Source: JASUTC01 sp035447925 (lineage in GTDB: Bacteria > Thermotogota > Thermotogae > MWEM01). Taken from it: a stretch of DNA of 64,000 nucleotides. This document shows positions 17,235 to 26,252 of this stretch, piece after piece (position 1 is the first letter of the stretch; the number at the start of each line of letters is the position of its first letter). Location of the stretch: contig DAOTHY010000001.1 in assembly GCA_035447925.1 (NCBI GenBank), forward strand, positions 124,001 to 188,000, in the 5' to 3' direction. The notes beneath the pieces were generated by a model. The model did no database searches and was not told the DNA's origin. It saw only the letters and a list, made by a program, of their open reading frames with translations. The translations under genes were made by a program, and so were the position numbers.

Positions 17235-17960
17235 GTGGATAATCAATTATCGATATTGCTTGCTGAGGACGATTTAATCAGCCGAAGGTTGATAAAAATT
17301 CTCATTGAGAAATTGGGGCATAAGGTTTTTGTAGTAGAAAACGGCAAAAAAGCCTTCGAAGCATACCAAACAAACCAATATGATTTGGTTCTGATGGATA
17401 TTCAGATGCCTTTGATGGATGGATTGGAATGCACGAAAAAAATTAGAGAATTCGAACAGCATACAAATCGATTACCTGTTACAATCATTGCGGTAACAGC
17501 TCATGCCATGATTGGAGATAAAGAAAAATGTATAAAGGCAGGTATGGATGATTACATCACCAAACCGATTGAAGAAAAGGTGTTAATGGAAAAAATCGAT
17601 AAACTTCGTTTGAATCAAACAAAGACATTAAAAACAGGTAATATTGAATTACTAAATAAGCTTTTTGACAATAGCTCAGATGTTCGGGAGATTGTTTCAG
17701 ACTTTTTGGAGTATTATCCGCATCAGTTAAGCTTAATTAAACAAAAAGCAAAGGAAAAATCATTTGATGAGTTTGCTGAGCTTGTACACAAGCTCAAAGG
17801 TAGTACATCAAACTTTGAAGCGGAGAAAGTTGTAGACACTCTGAAAAAACTGGAAGTTTATGCTGGACAATCCGATCAAGCGTCTATAGAAAAGTTACTG
17901 CTGACACTTGACACTGAACTTGAATCTTTAAAGCATTATCTCCATAAATATCAAAAGTAA
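17235..17960 (+). CDS. Response regulator receiver fused to an HPt domain
   Basis: 241 aa. REC domain at residues 3-125: acidic pocket LLAEDD, phospho-acceptor D55 (LVLMDIQMPLMDG), and K110 (YITKPIE). HPt domain at about 135-240: phospho-histidine H185 (ELVHKLKGSTSNF). No DNA-binding output. REC-HPt proteins act as relay modules between hybrid kinases and regulators. No histidine kinase is encoded nearby. A GTG at 17226 is possible, but AAGGAG sits one base from it and ten from GTG 17235, so the latter was chosen. The SARP-type regulator follows after 24 bp and is the likely functional partner. Confidence 0.85.
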   Translation: MDNQLSILLAEDDLISRRLIKILIEKLGHKVFVVENGKKAFEAYQTNQYDLVLMDIQMPLMDGLECTKKIREFEQHTNRLPVTIIAVTAHAMIGDKEKCIKAGMDDYITKPIEEKVLMEKIDKLRLNQTKTLKTGNIELLNKLFDNSSDVREIVSDFLEYYPHQLSLIKQKAKEKSFDEFAELVHKLKGSTSNFEAEKVVDTLKKLEVYAGQSDQASIEKLLLTLDTELESLKHYLHKYQK

Positions 17961-17984
17961 TTGATAACGGATCTGGAGGCAAAA

Positions 17985-19151
17985 ATGGTCAATAACAAAA
18001 ACTACAAAGGTTATATCAGAACTTTTTCGCAGTTTGTCTTTATTAAGGATAATGAAAAGTCTGAAAAGGATTTTCCTGGTGCAAAAAAGGCGCTGGATAT
18101 CTTTAAAAACCTTTTGACAAATTATGGTCATAAAGTCCAAAAAACAGAACTATGTGAAATATTTTGGCCAGATATGAGTGAAGAAAAAGCAAAACAAAAC
18201 CTCTCTTCAAATTTGTACTACTTAAGAAAAGGTCTGGATAAGATATTTGAAAAGGAATCGTTTGGTAAATTTTTTATCAGATCCAATTCTCATGTTTGCT
18301 GGTTAAATAAGCCCCCTGAAATGGGATTGGATTTTGAGGTTTTTGAAGAACTAATTGAACAAGGGGACAGTCAATCCAATCAGGCTCTGAAAAAACGTTA
18401 CTATTTCGATGCCTTGGAAATTTATACAGGTGATTATTTACCTTTTTCAAATTACAATTGGGCGATACGAAAAAGAAAGGAATACCAGGAAAAGGCAATT
18501 CATGTTATTCTCAAATTGATCGGAATGGATGATGTGCTTTCTGAAAATGAAAAAGAGAATTTATTTGAGAAAGGGTTCTCAATCGCTCCATTAAACGAAG
18601 TATTGGTTCTAAAGAAACTTGAATTTTTAAGACAACAAGATAAGGTTTTAGACATAATCAAGGTTTTCAAAGATTTTAAAAATAGACTTGAGTCTGAAGT
18701 ATCCATAGCAGTTCCCCGAGAAATTGAACTCTTTATGGCTGATATTCTTAAAAGAAATACTGTTTCAAAAGTACCAAATGAATTTAAAGCCCATCAGAAT
18801 TATGTGGAAATAAATGAGTTGCAAAAACTGATCTCTTTTGAGTTAAATGCCAGGAATCCAAAAACACTTTTATTGTCGGTGAATCTTCTGAATGGCTTGG
18901 AAAACCAAAAGGATATCAAAAAAATGTCAGAACATCTGTTTAGAAGTGTTAGAGGCGGAGACCGCATTTCATATTCGAATAACCATTTATTTATTCTTTT
19001 TACTGAGATACAAAAGATCGATTTGCCAAGCCTGATTGAGCGTTTTTATCCGTATTTTGAAAAATATTTTAAAGAAACGGGTGCAAAATACAAGTGGCAT
19101 GAAATTAAACATAAAAAAACGAAATTGATAACATATGGCGAATGGAAATGA
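17985..19151 (+). CDS. SARP/BTAD-type transcription regulator with a GGDEF-like C-terminus
   Basis: 388 aa from ATG 17985, which has GGAGG five bases upstream (a TTG at 17961 is in frame but unsupported). Residues 25-95 form an OmpR-like winged helix of the SARP type (TKTELCEIFWPDMSEE-like, QNLSSNLYYLRKGL). About 105-250 is the helical bacterial transcriptional activation domain (DFEVFEELIEQGD, YTGDYLPF). The last 115 residues resemble a shrunken nucleotide-cyclase fold: SVRGGDRISYSNNHLFILF occupies the place of the R-x-D / GGDEF region but lacks catalytic residues. It probably binds DNA under control of the preceding REC-HPt protein. Confidence 0.75.
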   Translation: MVNNKNYKGYIRTFSQFVFIKDNEKSEKDFPGAKKALDIFKNLLTNYGHKVQKTELCEIFWPDMSEEKAKQNLSSNLYYLRKGLDKIFEKESFGKFFIRSNSHVCWLNKPPEMGLDFEVFEELIEQGDSQSNQALKKRYYFDALEIYTGDYLPFSNYNWAIRKRKEYQEKAIHVILKLIGMDDVLSENEKENLFEKGFSIAPLNEVLVLKKLEFLRQQDKVLDIIKVFKDFKNRLESEVSIAVPREIELFMADILKRNTVSKVPNEFKAHQNYVEINELQKLISFELNARNPKTLLLSVNLLNGLENQKDIKKMSEHLFRSVRGGDRISYSNNHLFILFTEIQKIDLPSLIERFYPYFEKYFKETGAKYKWHEIKHKKTKLITYGEWK

Positions 19152-19170
19152 AAAATGAGGTGAAAGGGAC

Positions 19171-20448
19171 ATGCTTGATGTAAAAGAATTGAGAATCAAT
19201 CCAGAGCGGATTAAAAGAGCAATGGAAACAAGAAATGAAGATCCTGGACAAATTGATGCAATCATTTCTTTGGATGAGTCCAGGCGCGAAATCATACAAA
19301 AAGCGGATGAGTTAAAGGCTCAGAGAAATATACTTTCAAAAGCGGTTGCCAAATTAAAATCATCCGGTAAGAACGAAGAAGCCAACAAGAATATTGAAGA
19401 AAGTAAAGAAATAGGGAATAAAATAAAAGAATATGATGACCAATTGAGGGAAATAGAAATACAGCAAGAAGCAATGGTTTCCCGATTGCCAAATATTCCA
19501 TCGGAAAAAGTCACTATCGGTAAAGATGAGAAAGACAATGTGGAAGTTCTAACATGGGGAGAACCAAAGGAGTTCGATTATGAACCAAAGCCGCATTGGG
19601 AAATCGGTCCTGAACTCGGAATGATGGACTTTGAAAGAGCTTCAAAAATGAGTGGAGCGAGGTTTGTTGTTCTGACCGATGGAATTGCAAGATTAGAGAG
19701 GGCTTTGATTAATTTCATGCTGGATTTTCATATTCAAAACGGGTATAAAGAGGTTAATATTCCGTATCTTGTTAAAAGAGAAACCATGTATGCAACCGGT
19801 CAGTTACCCAAATTTGAAGAAGAGGCCTATAAAACAACCCCGGATGATATGTTCCTGATACCGACAGCGGAAGTTTTTCTGGCAGGAATGCATAAAGATG
19901 AAATCATGGAAGAGCAAGACCTGCCGTTAAAATACTGTGCCTATTCAGCGTGTTTCAGAAGAGAAGCCGGCAGTTATGGCAAAGACGTCAGGGGGATGAT
20001 CCGTGTTCATCAATTTGAAAAAGTAGAGCTGGTTAAATATACTAAACCTCAAGATTCTTTTGATGAACTGGAACGATTAACGAACGATGCGGAAGGGATA
20101 TTAAAGGCTTTGGAATTACCCTACAGAAAGATTATGTTATGCACGGGTGATATGGGATTTGGTTCAGCCATGACGTATGATTTAGAGGTATGGCTTCCAT
20201 CATACAATAGTTATAAAGAAATCTCGTCATGCTCCAATGATACTGATTTTCAAGCAAGACGCGCAAATATGCGATATAGGAACAAAGAGAACAGGTTAGA
20301 GTTCCTTCATACATTAAACGGCTCGGGACTGGCTGTGGGGAGAACGTTAGTCGCTATTTTGGAAAACTATCAAAACAGAGATGGTACGGTTAGCATTCCA
20401 GGAGTTTTAAAGGGATATATGGGAGGGGCAGAAAGGATTTTCGGATAA
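19171..20448 (+). CDS. serS: Seryl-tRNA synthetase
   Basis: 425 aa, normal length. The N-terminal coiled-coil arm (residues 30-105) binds the long variable arm of tRNA-Ser. Class II motifs are visible: motif 2 CFRREAGSYGKDVRGMIRVH and motif 3 LAVGRTLVAILENYQ, plus the serine-site TAEVFL. The enzyme charges tRNA-Ser and tRNA-Sec. The start has GAGGTGAAAGGG upstream. It lies 19 bp after the SARP-type regulator, so the regulator may be co-transcribed with a housekeeping gene. A terminator follows at 20548-20578. Confidence 0.98.
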   Translation: MLDVKELRINPERIKRAMETRNEDPGQIDAIISLDESRREIIQKADELKAQRNILSKAVAKLKSSGKNEEANKNIEESKEIGNKIKEYDDQLREIEIQQEAMVSRLPNIPSEKVTIGKDEKDNVEVLTWGEPKEFDYEPKPHWEIGPELGMMDFERASKMSGARFVVLTDGIARLERALINFMLDFHIQNGYKEVNIPYLVKRETMYATGQLPKFEEEAYKTTPDDMFLIPTAEVFLAGMHKDEIMEEQDLPLKYCAYSACFRREAGSYGKDVRGMIRVHQFEKVELVKYTKPQDSFDELERLTNDAEGILKALELPYRKIMLCTGDMGFGSAMTYDLEVWLPSYNSYKEISSCSNDTDFQARRANMRYRNKENRLEFLHTLNGSGLAVGRTLVAILENYQNRDGTVSIPGVLKGYMGGAERIFG

Positions 20449-20456
20449 TTTGAACT

Positions 20457-20522
20457 TTCATCTTTTTGGGGGAGTCTAAATATCTGTAGTATCAATAAAA
20501 ACAAACCCCTCAAAAAGATGAA
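20457..20522. repeat. Imperfect long-range inverted repeat downstream of serS
   Basis: TTCATCTTTTTGGGG (20457-20471) pairs with CCCCTCAAAAAGATGAA (20506-20522); the only mismatch is a two-base TC bulge. The arms are 15 and 17 nt, separated by about 34 nt. There is no T-run after the right arm, so it is not a standard terminator. Confidence 0.6.
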
Positions 20523-20547
20523 TAAAAATATGAAACCCCTCACATTT

Positions 20548-20578
20548 AAAAGCGGACATTACCCCCTCGTCCGCTTTT
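20548..20578 (+). terminator. Terminator-like hairpin between serS and cyuA
   Basis: AAAAGCGGAC (20548-20557) pairs perfectly with GTCCGCTTTT (20569-20578) around the loop ATTACCCCCTC. The flanking A/T runs allow function on either strand. The rest of 20449-20702 holds the inverted repeat at 20457-20522 and the leader of cyuA, and no gene. Confidence 0.75.
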
Positions 20579-20702
20579 GTGATGATGGTTGACCAGTTTT
20601 TTTAAAATACTTAGATTGAAGTGAAAATTATGGTCTGCCTCAGATGTCTTTTTTTTTAAATGATATCGACGGTCATCGTCTAGAAATGAAAGGAAGTTGT
20701 GA

Positions 20703-21989
20703 ATGAGAATGTCATCTGATCAAGAAATGCTTGATTTACTAAAGAAAGAAGTTATACCGGCATTGGGCTGTACAGAACCGATAGCGGTTGCATTGGCAGC
20801 AGCTAAAGGAAGAGAAACTCTGGGAGAAGAAACAGGGAAAGTCCATGTATTTGTCAGTCCTAATTTGTTCAAAAATGGAATGGGAGTGGGAATTCCTGGG
20901 ACTGGAATGGTTGGTCTACATATGGCTGCTGCATTAGGAGCATGTGGAGGAGAATCCAAATATGGGTTAGAAGTACTCAAGCATGTGAGAAAGGAACACA
21001 TAGAACTGGCTAAACAAAAGCTTGAGCGAAATGAAATAGAAATTGAAATTAAAAAACATTCCAATCCTCTGTTTGTTGAATGCATCTGTTATAACAAAAA
21101 CATGACTCACGAGACAAAAGTTGTTATACAGGAGGAGCATTCGAATATTTCTTTGATAGAAAGAGACAATCGAATCTTATTTCAAAAAGAAGCCGGTGAT
21201 TTAAAAGACAGTAGTGAAAATATCAATGAGAAATTAACAGTGGATCAGATCATCAATTTTTCAATAACTGTTCCGATCCAAACATTATCCTTTTTAACAA
21301 AGGCAGTGCAGATGAACATGGCAATTTCAAAAGAAGGTTTGGAAGGTGACTATGGACTAAAAATCGGAAAGACCATGCTTTTACAATCCAATCATGATGA
21401 TTATCATTCGTGTCTATCATCATATGTTGTTGCTTTGACAGCATCAGCAGCCGATGCCAGAATGTCAGGCTGCGTGCTTCCTGCAATGAGTAATAGTGGA
21501 AGCGGAAATCAGGGAATAAATGCAACAATCCCCATTGTTGTTTACGCTCAGAAAATGCATATCGAAGAAGAGAAAATGTTGAGGAGTCTTGCGATGAGTC
21601 ATCTTTTAGCTATTCACATCAAATCATATTTGGGAAGACTTTCAGCGCTTTGCGGTATAGTCGCTGCATCAACGGGAGTAGCAGCAGGTTTAACTAATTT
21701 AATGGGTGGCTCCAAGGAAGCAATTGTTCTATCAATGAAGAATCTGATTGCAAACTTGACGGGGATGATTTGTGATGGGGCAAAGCCAGGATGTGCTTTA
21801 AAGGTTGCATCCGGTGTCAATGCTGCTTATCTTGCTGCAAGATTAGCAATTGCCGGCAATGGTGCTACCGAGAATGACGGGATAATCGAAGAAGATATAG
21901 AAAATACAATAAAAAATCTTGCCAATATCGGTTCTCAAGCCATGAAAATAACAGATGAGTATATTTTAAACATCATGGTATGTAAATAA
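20703..21989 (+). CDS. cyuA: CyuA-like L-cysteine desulfidase / serine dehydratase-alpha-type protein
   Basis: 428 aa, UPF0597/CyuA family. The GCTEP motif is at 22-26 (IPALGCTEPIAVALA), followed by CGGESKYGLEVL, SGCVLPAMSNSGSGNQGI and ICDGAKPGCALKVASG; three of the conserved cysteines are thought to hold a 4Fe-4S cluster. Members release sulfide and ammonia from L-cysteine, yielding pyruvate. A desulfidase fits an anaerobe. There is no adjacent cysteine transporter. The start has AAAGGAAG six bases upstream. recQ begins 60 bp downstream. Confidence 0.85.
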   Translation: MRMSSDQEMLDLLKKEVIPALGCTEPIAVALAAAKGRETLGEETGKVHVFVSPNLFKNGMGVGIPGTGMVGLHMAAALGACGGESKYGLEVLKHVRKEHIELAKQKLERNEIEIEIKKHSNPLFVECICYNKNMTHETKVVIQEEHSNISLIERDNRILFQKEAGDLKDSSENINEKLTVDQIINFSITVPIQTLSFLTKAVQMNMAISKEGLEGDYGLKIGKTMLLQSNHDDYHSCLSSYVVALTASAADARMSGCVLPAMSNSGSGNQGINATIPIVVYAQKMHIEEEKMLRSLAMSHLLAIHIKSYLGRLSALCGIVAASTGVAAGLTNLMGGSKEAIVLSMKNLIANLTGMICDGAKPGCALKVASGVNAAYLAARLAIAGNGATENDGIIEEDIENTIKNLANIGSQAMKITDEYILNIMVCK

Positions 21990-22049
21990 TCATGTTCTTT
22001 AAGAAAAAGACAAACAAAACGAATACAAGTCAAGGAGTTTTAAAAATCG

Positions 22050-23831
22050 GTGATTGTAACTAAAAAAATGAGTCCAAAACAAATTTTAAAACAATACTAC
22101 GGCTATGACGAATTTCGATCAGGACAAGAAGCTATTATCGAATCGATCTTGAGCAAAAAAGACACCATGGCGGTTATGCCAACTGGAACTGGAAAATCAC
22201 TGTGTTTTCAGATTCCTGCATTGATATTTGAAGGGAAAAGCATTGTCATATCACCACTTATTTCTTTGATGAAAGACCAAGTGGATAATCTTCGAACAAT
22301 GGATATTCGGGCGGCTTATATCAATAGTAGTCTTTCTCAGGAGGAAGTGCATTTAAAAACACAGGAATTTGTCAATGGTGACAGCAAGATTCTTTACATC
22401 GCACCGGAGAGAATGAAAGCTTTTTCTTTTCAAGAAGGAGTATCTTCAATAGAAATAGAACAGGTCGCCGTTGACGAGGCGCATTGTGTATCACAATGGG
22501 GACATGATTTTCGGCCGAGTTATCAATTGATCAGGGAGTTTGTGAATCGTTTAAAAGGTAATCCGGTGATAAGCGCTTTTACGGCGACGGCCACAAAAGA
22601 AGTTAGACAAGACATTGAACAATTATTGGGGCTAAGGCAACCTCGCCTTTTTAATTTGGGAATAAAACGTTCCAATATATACATTGAAGTAATCAAGGGG
22701 CAAAACAAACGAAGATTTCTTGAAAACTTGATTGATAAGCGATATGGCGAATCCGGAATCATTTACTGTTCCACTCGCAAAACAGTAGATGAAATGTATC
22801 TTTATCTGAAAAAGAAAAACATTAAAATCGGAAAATATCACGCCGGTATGGAATCTGAAGAACGAAAGACAATGCAAGAATCGTTTATTTTAGAGGATAC
22901 CGACATTATGGTTGCAACGAATGCCTTTGGGATGGGGATAGACAAGCCAAATATCAGATATATTGTTCATTACAATATGCCTAAAAATTTAGAATCCTAT
23001 TATCAGGAAATTGGGAGAGCCGGGCGTGATGGCGAGGCTTCACAGGCATATTTGCTATACAGCGAACTGGATAACCGTGTTCAACGCTTTTTGATTGAAA
23101 GATCGGAACTGAAAGATGAAAGACTATTGAGTGTTAATACTAAGCTACAGGATATGATCAATTTTTGTCATACCCATGAGTGTTTATGGAATTCCATTGC
23201 TCATTATTTTGGTGAGGATGTAGAAGGTGAATGCAAAAACTGCAGGAATTGTTTAGACGAAAACCTGATTAAATCAGATATTACCATTGATACACAAAAG
23301 GTACTTTCCTGTGTATATCGAATGAATCAATCTTATGGTGCATCAACGATTGCGAAAGTATTAAAGGGATCAAATAGCTCTAAGATCAAATTAAAAGGAT
23401 TTGAAAGATTGTCAACTTACGGTATAATGAAAGAGATGAAAGAAAGGGATATCAGAGAACTGATCAACTTTCTATCTGCAGAGGGATATCTGGAAGTAAG
23501 TAGCGGTTTATATCCAATTATCAAACTAACAACTCAGTCATGGCAGGTATTGAAAGGAAAAAAAAGAGTCTTTAAAAAGACAAGTTCGTTCAAACATAAA
23601 AACGATCAAGACACACGATTATTCCAGGAATTAAAGGAATTAAGAAAACAGATATCCCTTGAAGAAAATGTTCCGCCTTATATTGTTTTTCCTGATTATT
23701 CACTTCGGGAAATGAGCTGTTTGAAACCACAAACCGGTGAAGAACTTTTGAGCATAAAAGGAGTCGGGGAAAAGAAACTGCAAAAATACGGACAGAAATT
23801 TCTTGAATTGATTATGACTTATAAAGGATAA
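22050..23831 (+). CDS. recQ: ATP-dependent DNA helicase RecQ
   Basis: 593 aa. Superfamily 2 motifs: GYDEFRSGQEA (Q-motif region), MPTGTGKSLCFQIP (I), VDEAHCVSQWGHDF (II and the aromatic-rich loop), SAFTATATKEV (III) and YYQEIGRAGRDG (VI). The zinc-binding RecQ-Ct region has C-x-x-x-x-C ... C-x-x-C-x-x-C (HECLWN, GECKNCRNC), followed by a winged helix. An HRDC domain lies at about 520-593. RecQ unwinds forks and recombination intermediates. A GTG start at 22050 is used, 12 bases after AAGGAG; ATG 22068 is an alternative. Confidence 0.95.
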   Translation: MIVTKKMSPKQILKQYYGYDEFRSGQEAIIESILSKKDTMAVMPTGTGKSLCFQIPALIFEGKSIVISPLISLMKDQVDNLRTMDIRAAYINSSLSQEEVHLKTQEFVNGDSKILYIAPERMKAFSFQEGVSSIEIEQVAVDEAHCVSQWGHDFRPSYQLIREFVNRLKGNPVISAFTATATKEVRQDIEQLLGLRQPRLFNLGIKRSNIYIEVIKGQNKRRFLENLIDKRYGESGIIYCSTRKTVDEMYLYLKKKNIKIGKYHAGMESEERKTMQESFILEDTDIMVATNAFGMGIDKPNIRYIVHYNMPKNLESYYQEIGRAGRDGEASQAYLLYSELDNRVQRFLIERSELKDERLLSVNTKLQDMINFCHTHECLWNSIAHYFGEDVEGECKNCRNCLDENLIKSDITIDTQKVLSCVYRMNQSYGASTIAKVLKGSNSSKIKLKGFERLSTYGIMKEMKERDIRELINFLSAEGYLEVSSGLYPIIKLTTQSWQVLKGKKRVFKKTSSFKHKNDQDTRLFQELKELRKQISLEENVPPYIVFPDYSLREMSCLKPQTGEELLSIKGVGEKKLQKYGQKFLELIMTYKG

Positions 23832-23835
23832 AAAA

Positions 23836-24696
23836 ATGGATAATGGATTGATAAAACTGGGTTCCAAGACTTTGACTGATGATCTTGAAAGAATATTTAA
23901 CAATACGATAAGCGAGTACTCATTTAAAACCTTTTTTAATGCCTTGAAAGATGAAAAAAAGGTGTTGGGTTTATTCGTTTATACCAAAGGTTTTCCGACA
24001 ATGTTCATTTATATTTCTCAAACAGGTCCATTTCTGATTGGTCTTTCAAGTACCAATGATGTGCCGAAAAAGGCTGTAACCAAGAAAAGTATTACCATTC
24101 CACAGGAATTTTCAGAAGAATACTGTGAATTATTCAGAAGACTACACGTTCCTCAACCGGAAGAAACGAGCATCAAGATGTTTTTGGGTATGTTCAGCGA
24201 AGCGGTTTCCATACCTTCCTTTTCTTTGGTAGGGAAAAAACGAGAAACGGTGGAACTTTTAAATCGAGAAGGAGTCTATGGAGAAAATTTTCTGTCAGCT
24301 GCTGGACTCTTTTCTGAAGAAAAGCTTTTGAAAATTCTGACTGCTTATGAAAGATGGAAAGAGGAAGGCTATCGATTTGATTTCCAAGATAACAAAGCCC
24401 TTTTTTCAATGAGAATGCCAAAGAAATCAAAAAACACGGAAAACGAAGACCGGGCAATAGCGGCCATGATTAATCACATGCTTTCTAAAACCTATCCGAA
24501 TGTTTTTTTGCCTACAGAAGGTCTTTCTCTCAGCGGTGTTCCGAATGTTTTAACGACTTTTTTTATCAAATTCGATAGATTACCAAAATTTCTTTCAAAC
24601 TTAGATCCCTTTATTGCACGCTTTAACAAATCGTCAGGTGAAATTGATACGATTATTGAAGAAATATTAGTTCCTAAGATGAATTTTCTAAAGTAG
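23836..24696 (+). CDS. Conserved-looking protein of unknown function
   Basis: 286 aa, soluble, no signal peptide, no cysteine motif, rich in lysine and phenylalanine. It starts 4 bp after recQ (AAAGGA upstream) and precedes rsmD by about 30 bp, so it belongs to the recQ transcript. The N-terminal half is predicted alpha/beta (LGLFVYTKGFPTMFIYIS, FLIGLSSTNDVP). The C-terminal third has a DUF-like helical segment (EDRAIAAMINHMLSKTYP), then a mostly hydrophobic strand-turn region. I cannot link it to any known family. Confidence 0.6.
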   Translation: MDNGLIKLGSKTLTDDLERIFNNTISEYSFKTFFNALKDEKKVLGLFVYTKGFPTMFIYISQTGPFLIGLSSTNDVPKKAVTKKSITIPQEFSEEYCELFRRLHVPQPEETSIKMFLGMFSEAVSIPSFSLVGKKRETVELLNREGVYGENFLSAAGLFSEEKLLKILTAYERWKEEGYRFDFQDNKALFSMRMPKKSKNTENEDRAIAAMINHMLSKTYPNVFLPTEGLSLSGVPNVLTTFFIKFDRLPKFLSNLDPFIARFNKSSGEIDTIIEEILVPKMNFLK

Positions 24697-24725
24697 GTGC
24701 TTGATGAACATTTTAGAGGATCAAA

Positions 24726-25310
24726 ATGCAGACTTTATCCATTATTGCTGGAATATTTAAAAATCATAAGATAGAATTGGTAGAAGATGCTCGGACGAGA
24801 TATACACCTGCGAAGGTCAAGAATGCGGTTTTTTCCATATTAGAATCAAGAAAAGATATCAATGGTTCCATGTTTCTTGATTTATGTGCCGGTAGTGGGC
24901 AAATGGGTTTTGAAGCACTTAGTCGTGGTGCTTCACTGATTCATTTTGTGGATATCTCAAGTCATTCGATTAAAACTCTTAAAAACAATGTTCAAAAGCT
25001 GATGGTTTGTGACCAGGTCAGACTATTCAAAAAAGATGTGATTCGTTTTTTAAGCAGTCCTCCACAAACATACGATTTGATCTTTATCGATCCGCCATTT
25101 ACTGAAATTTTATTTAATAAAATTGTCAGAAAATTACTCGAAACTGATTCGATTTTAAAAGACAATGGAAGAATCATCGTAGAGTCTGAAAAAGGATTTA
25201 GCGTTGATCATTCAGATCTATATGAATTAGAGGATGCATATCTCTATTCATCGATAAAAATAGAAATATTCAAGAGAAAGGAGAAAATAGATGAACATAG
25301 TAGGTGTTGA
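24726..25310 (+). CDS. rsmD: 16S rRNA (guanine-966-N2)-methyltransferase RsmD
   Basis: 194 aa. RsmD-specific opening GIFKNHKIELVEDARTRY-type stretch with PAKVKNAVFSIL, SAM-binding FLDLCAGSGQMGFEALSRG and catalytic IFIDPPF. It methylates G966 of 16S rRNA in the assembled small-subunit body. The gene overlaps the next start by 20 bp. coaD, its common neighbour elsewhere, is absent. Confidence 0.93.
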   Translation: MQTLSIIAGIFKNHKIELVEDARTRYTPAKVKNAVFSILESRKDINGSMFLDLCAGSGQMGFEALSRGASLIHFVDISSHSIKTLKNNVQKLMVCDQVRLFKKDVIRFLSSPPQTYDLIFIDPPFTEILFNKIVRKLLETDSILKDNGRIIVESEKGFSVDHSDLYELEDAYLYSSIKIEIFKRKEKIDEHSRC

Positions 25311-26226
25311 TTTAGGTGGAACGAATATCAAAGCCGCTTTAGTTGATGAAAGTGGTGAAATTAGTATGCAAAAAACGACAAAGACCTTTGCCAACGAAGG
25401 AACTGAAATGATCTGTGATCGCATTATTGAACTGATAAAAGACTTAGCTCAGAATGAAGTTGTAAAAGTTGGTATTGGTTCTCCCGGTTCAATAGATAGA
25501 GAAAACGGTGTGATTAAATACGCTAACAACATTACAGCTTTAAATGGTGTCAAAATTGTTCAAAAGATAAAAGAAAAGACAGGTTTTGATGCCTATCTTG
25601 AAAACGATGCCAAAGCAGCAGCTCTCGGTGAAAAATGGTTTGGTTCCGCAAAAAATACTGAAAATTTTATCGTTTTAACCTTAGGTACGGGTGTGGGTGG
25701 CGGTGCATATACTGAAGGCCATTTGATTGTAGGTGGACATGGATTTGGTGGAGAAATCGGACATATGATTGTTGATCCTAGTGGTCCAGTTTGTAGTTGT
25801 GGCAGTAAGGGGTGCCTGGAAACTTTTTCGTCTGTTACCGGAATGAGGGAGTGGGTTAAGATTTTCAAAGAGCGGTATCCCGATTCGCTTGTTTTTAAAC
25901 ATTCTGAAAATGGCTTTATTGATGCGAAGGCCATTTTTGATGCATATAAGGAAGGCGATCGCTTGGCAACATTGGTTGTAAGGAAGTTTAACTGGGGGTT
26001 GGGTATTGGAATTGGATCTTTGGTGAACATTTTCAATCCCGATTTAATAATTTTATCAGGGGGAATATCAAGGGCAAATGATATCTTTCTTGAGGAAGTT
26101 AAGCAAGTAGCACATGAACATACATATCCATCATTATCTCATTCTTATGATATAATAATCAGCGAATTAAAAGAAAAAGGAGCAATCTTGGGAGCTGCTT
26201 CAGTGGCGCTAGAGAGAACCAAATAA
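25291..26226 (+). CDS. ROK-family sugar kinase (glucokinase-like)
   Basis: 311 aa. ATP site GVDLGGTNIKAALVD at residues 4-18, catalytic ENDAKAAALGE, LGTGVGGGAY and the ROK zinc motif CSCGSKGCLE with GGHGFGGEIGHM before it. No N-terminal DNA-binding domain, so it is a kinase and not a NagC-like repressor. The closest functional guess is glucokinase (ATP plus glucose to glucose-6-phosphate), but other hexoses are possible. AAAGGAG lies inside the end of rsmD ahead of ATG 25291. Confidence 0.88.
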   Translation: MNIVGVDLGGTNIKAALVDESGEISMQKTTKTFANEGTEMICDRIIELIKDLAQNEVVKVGIGSPGSIDRENGVIKYANNITALNGVKIVQKIKEKTGFDAYLENDAKAAALGEKWFGSAKNTENFIVLTLGTGVGGGAYTEGHLIVGGHGFGGEIGHMIVDPSGPVCSCGSKGCLETFSSVTGMREWVKIFKERYPDSLVFKHSENGFIDAKAIFDAYKEGDRLATLVVRKFNWGLGIGIGSLVNIFNPDLIILSGGISRANDIFLEEVKQVAHEHTYPSLSHSYDIIISELKEKGAILGAASVALERTK

Positions 26227-26252
26227 TCTTTATCTTACTACGGAGGTGTGGT

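Noticed and set aside
20449..20702. A riboswitch or T-box between serS and cyuA
   Set aside because: The interval contains an inverted repeat and a terminator, but no conserved riboswitch core or T-box sequence; the terminator more simply ends serS.
25593..26036. A 147-codon open frame antisense to the ROK kinase
   Set aside because: It lies wholly within a gene whose motifs are intact and is proline/lysine-rich with no start signal.
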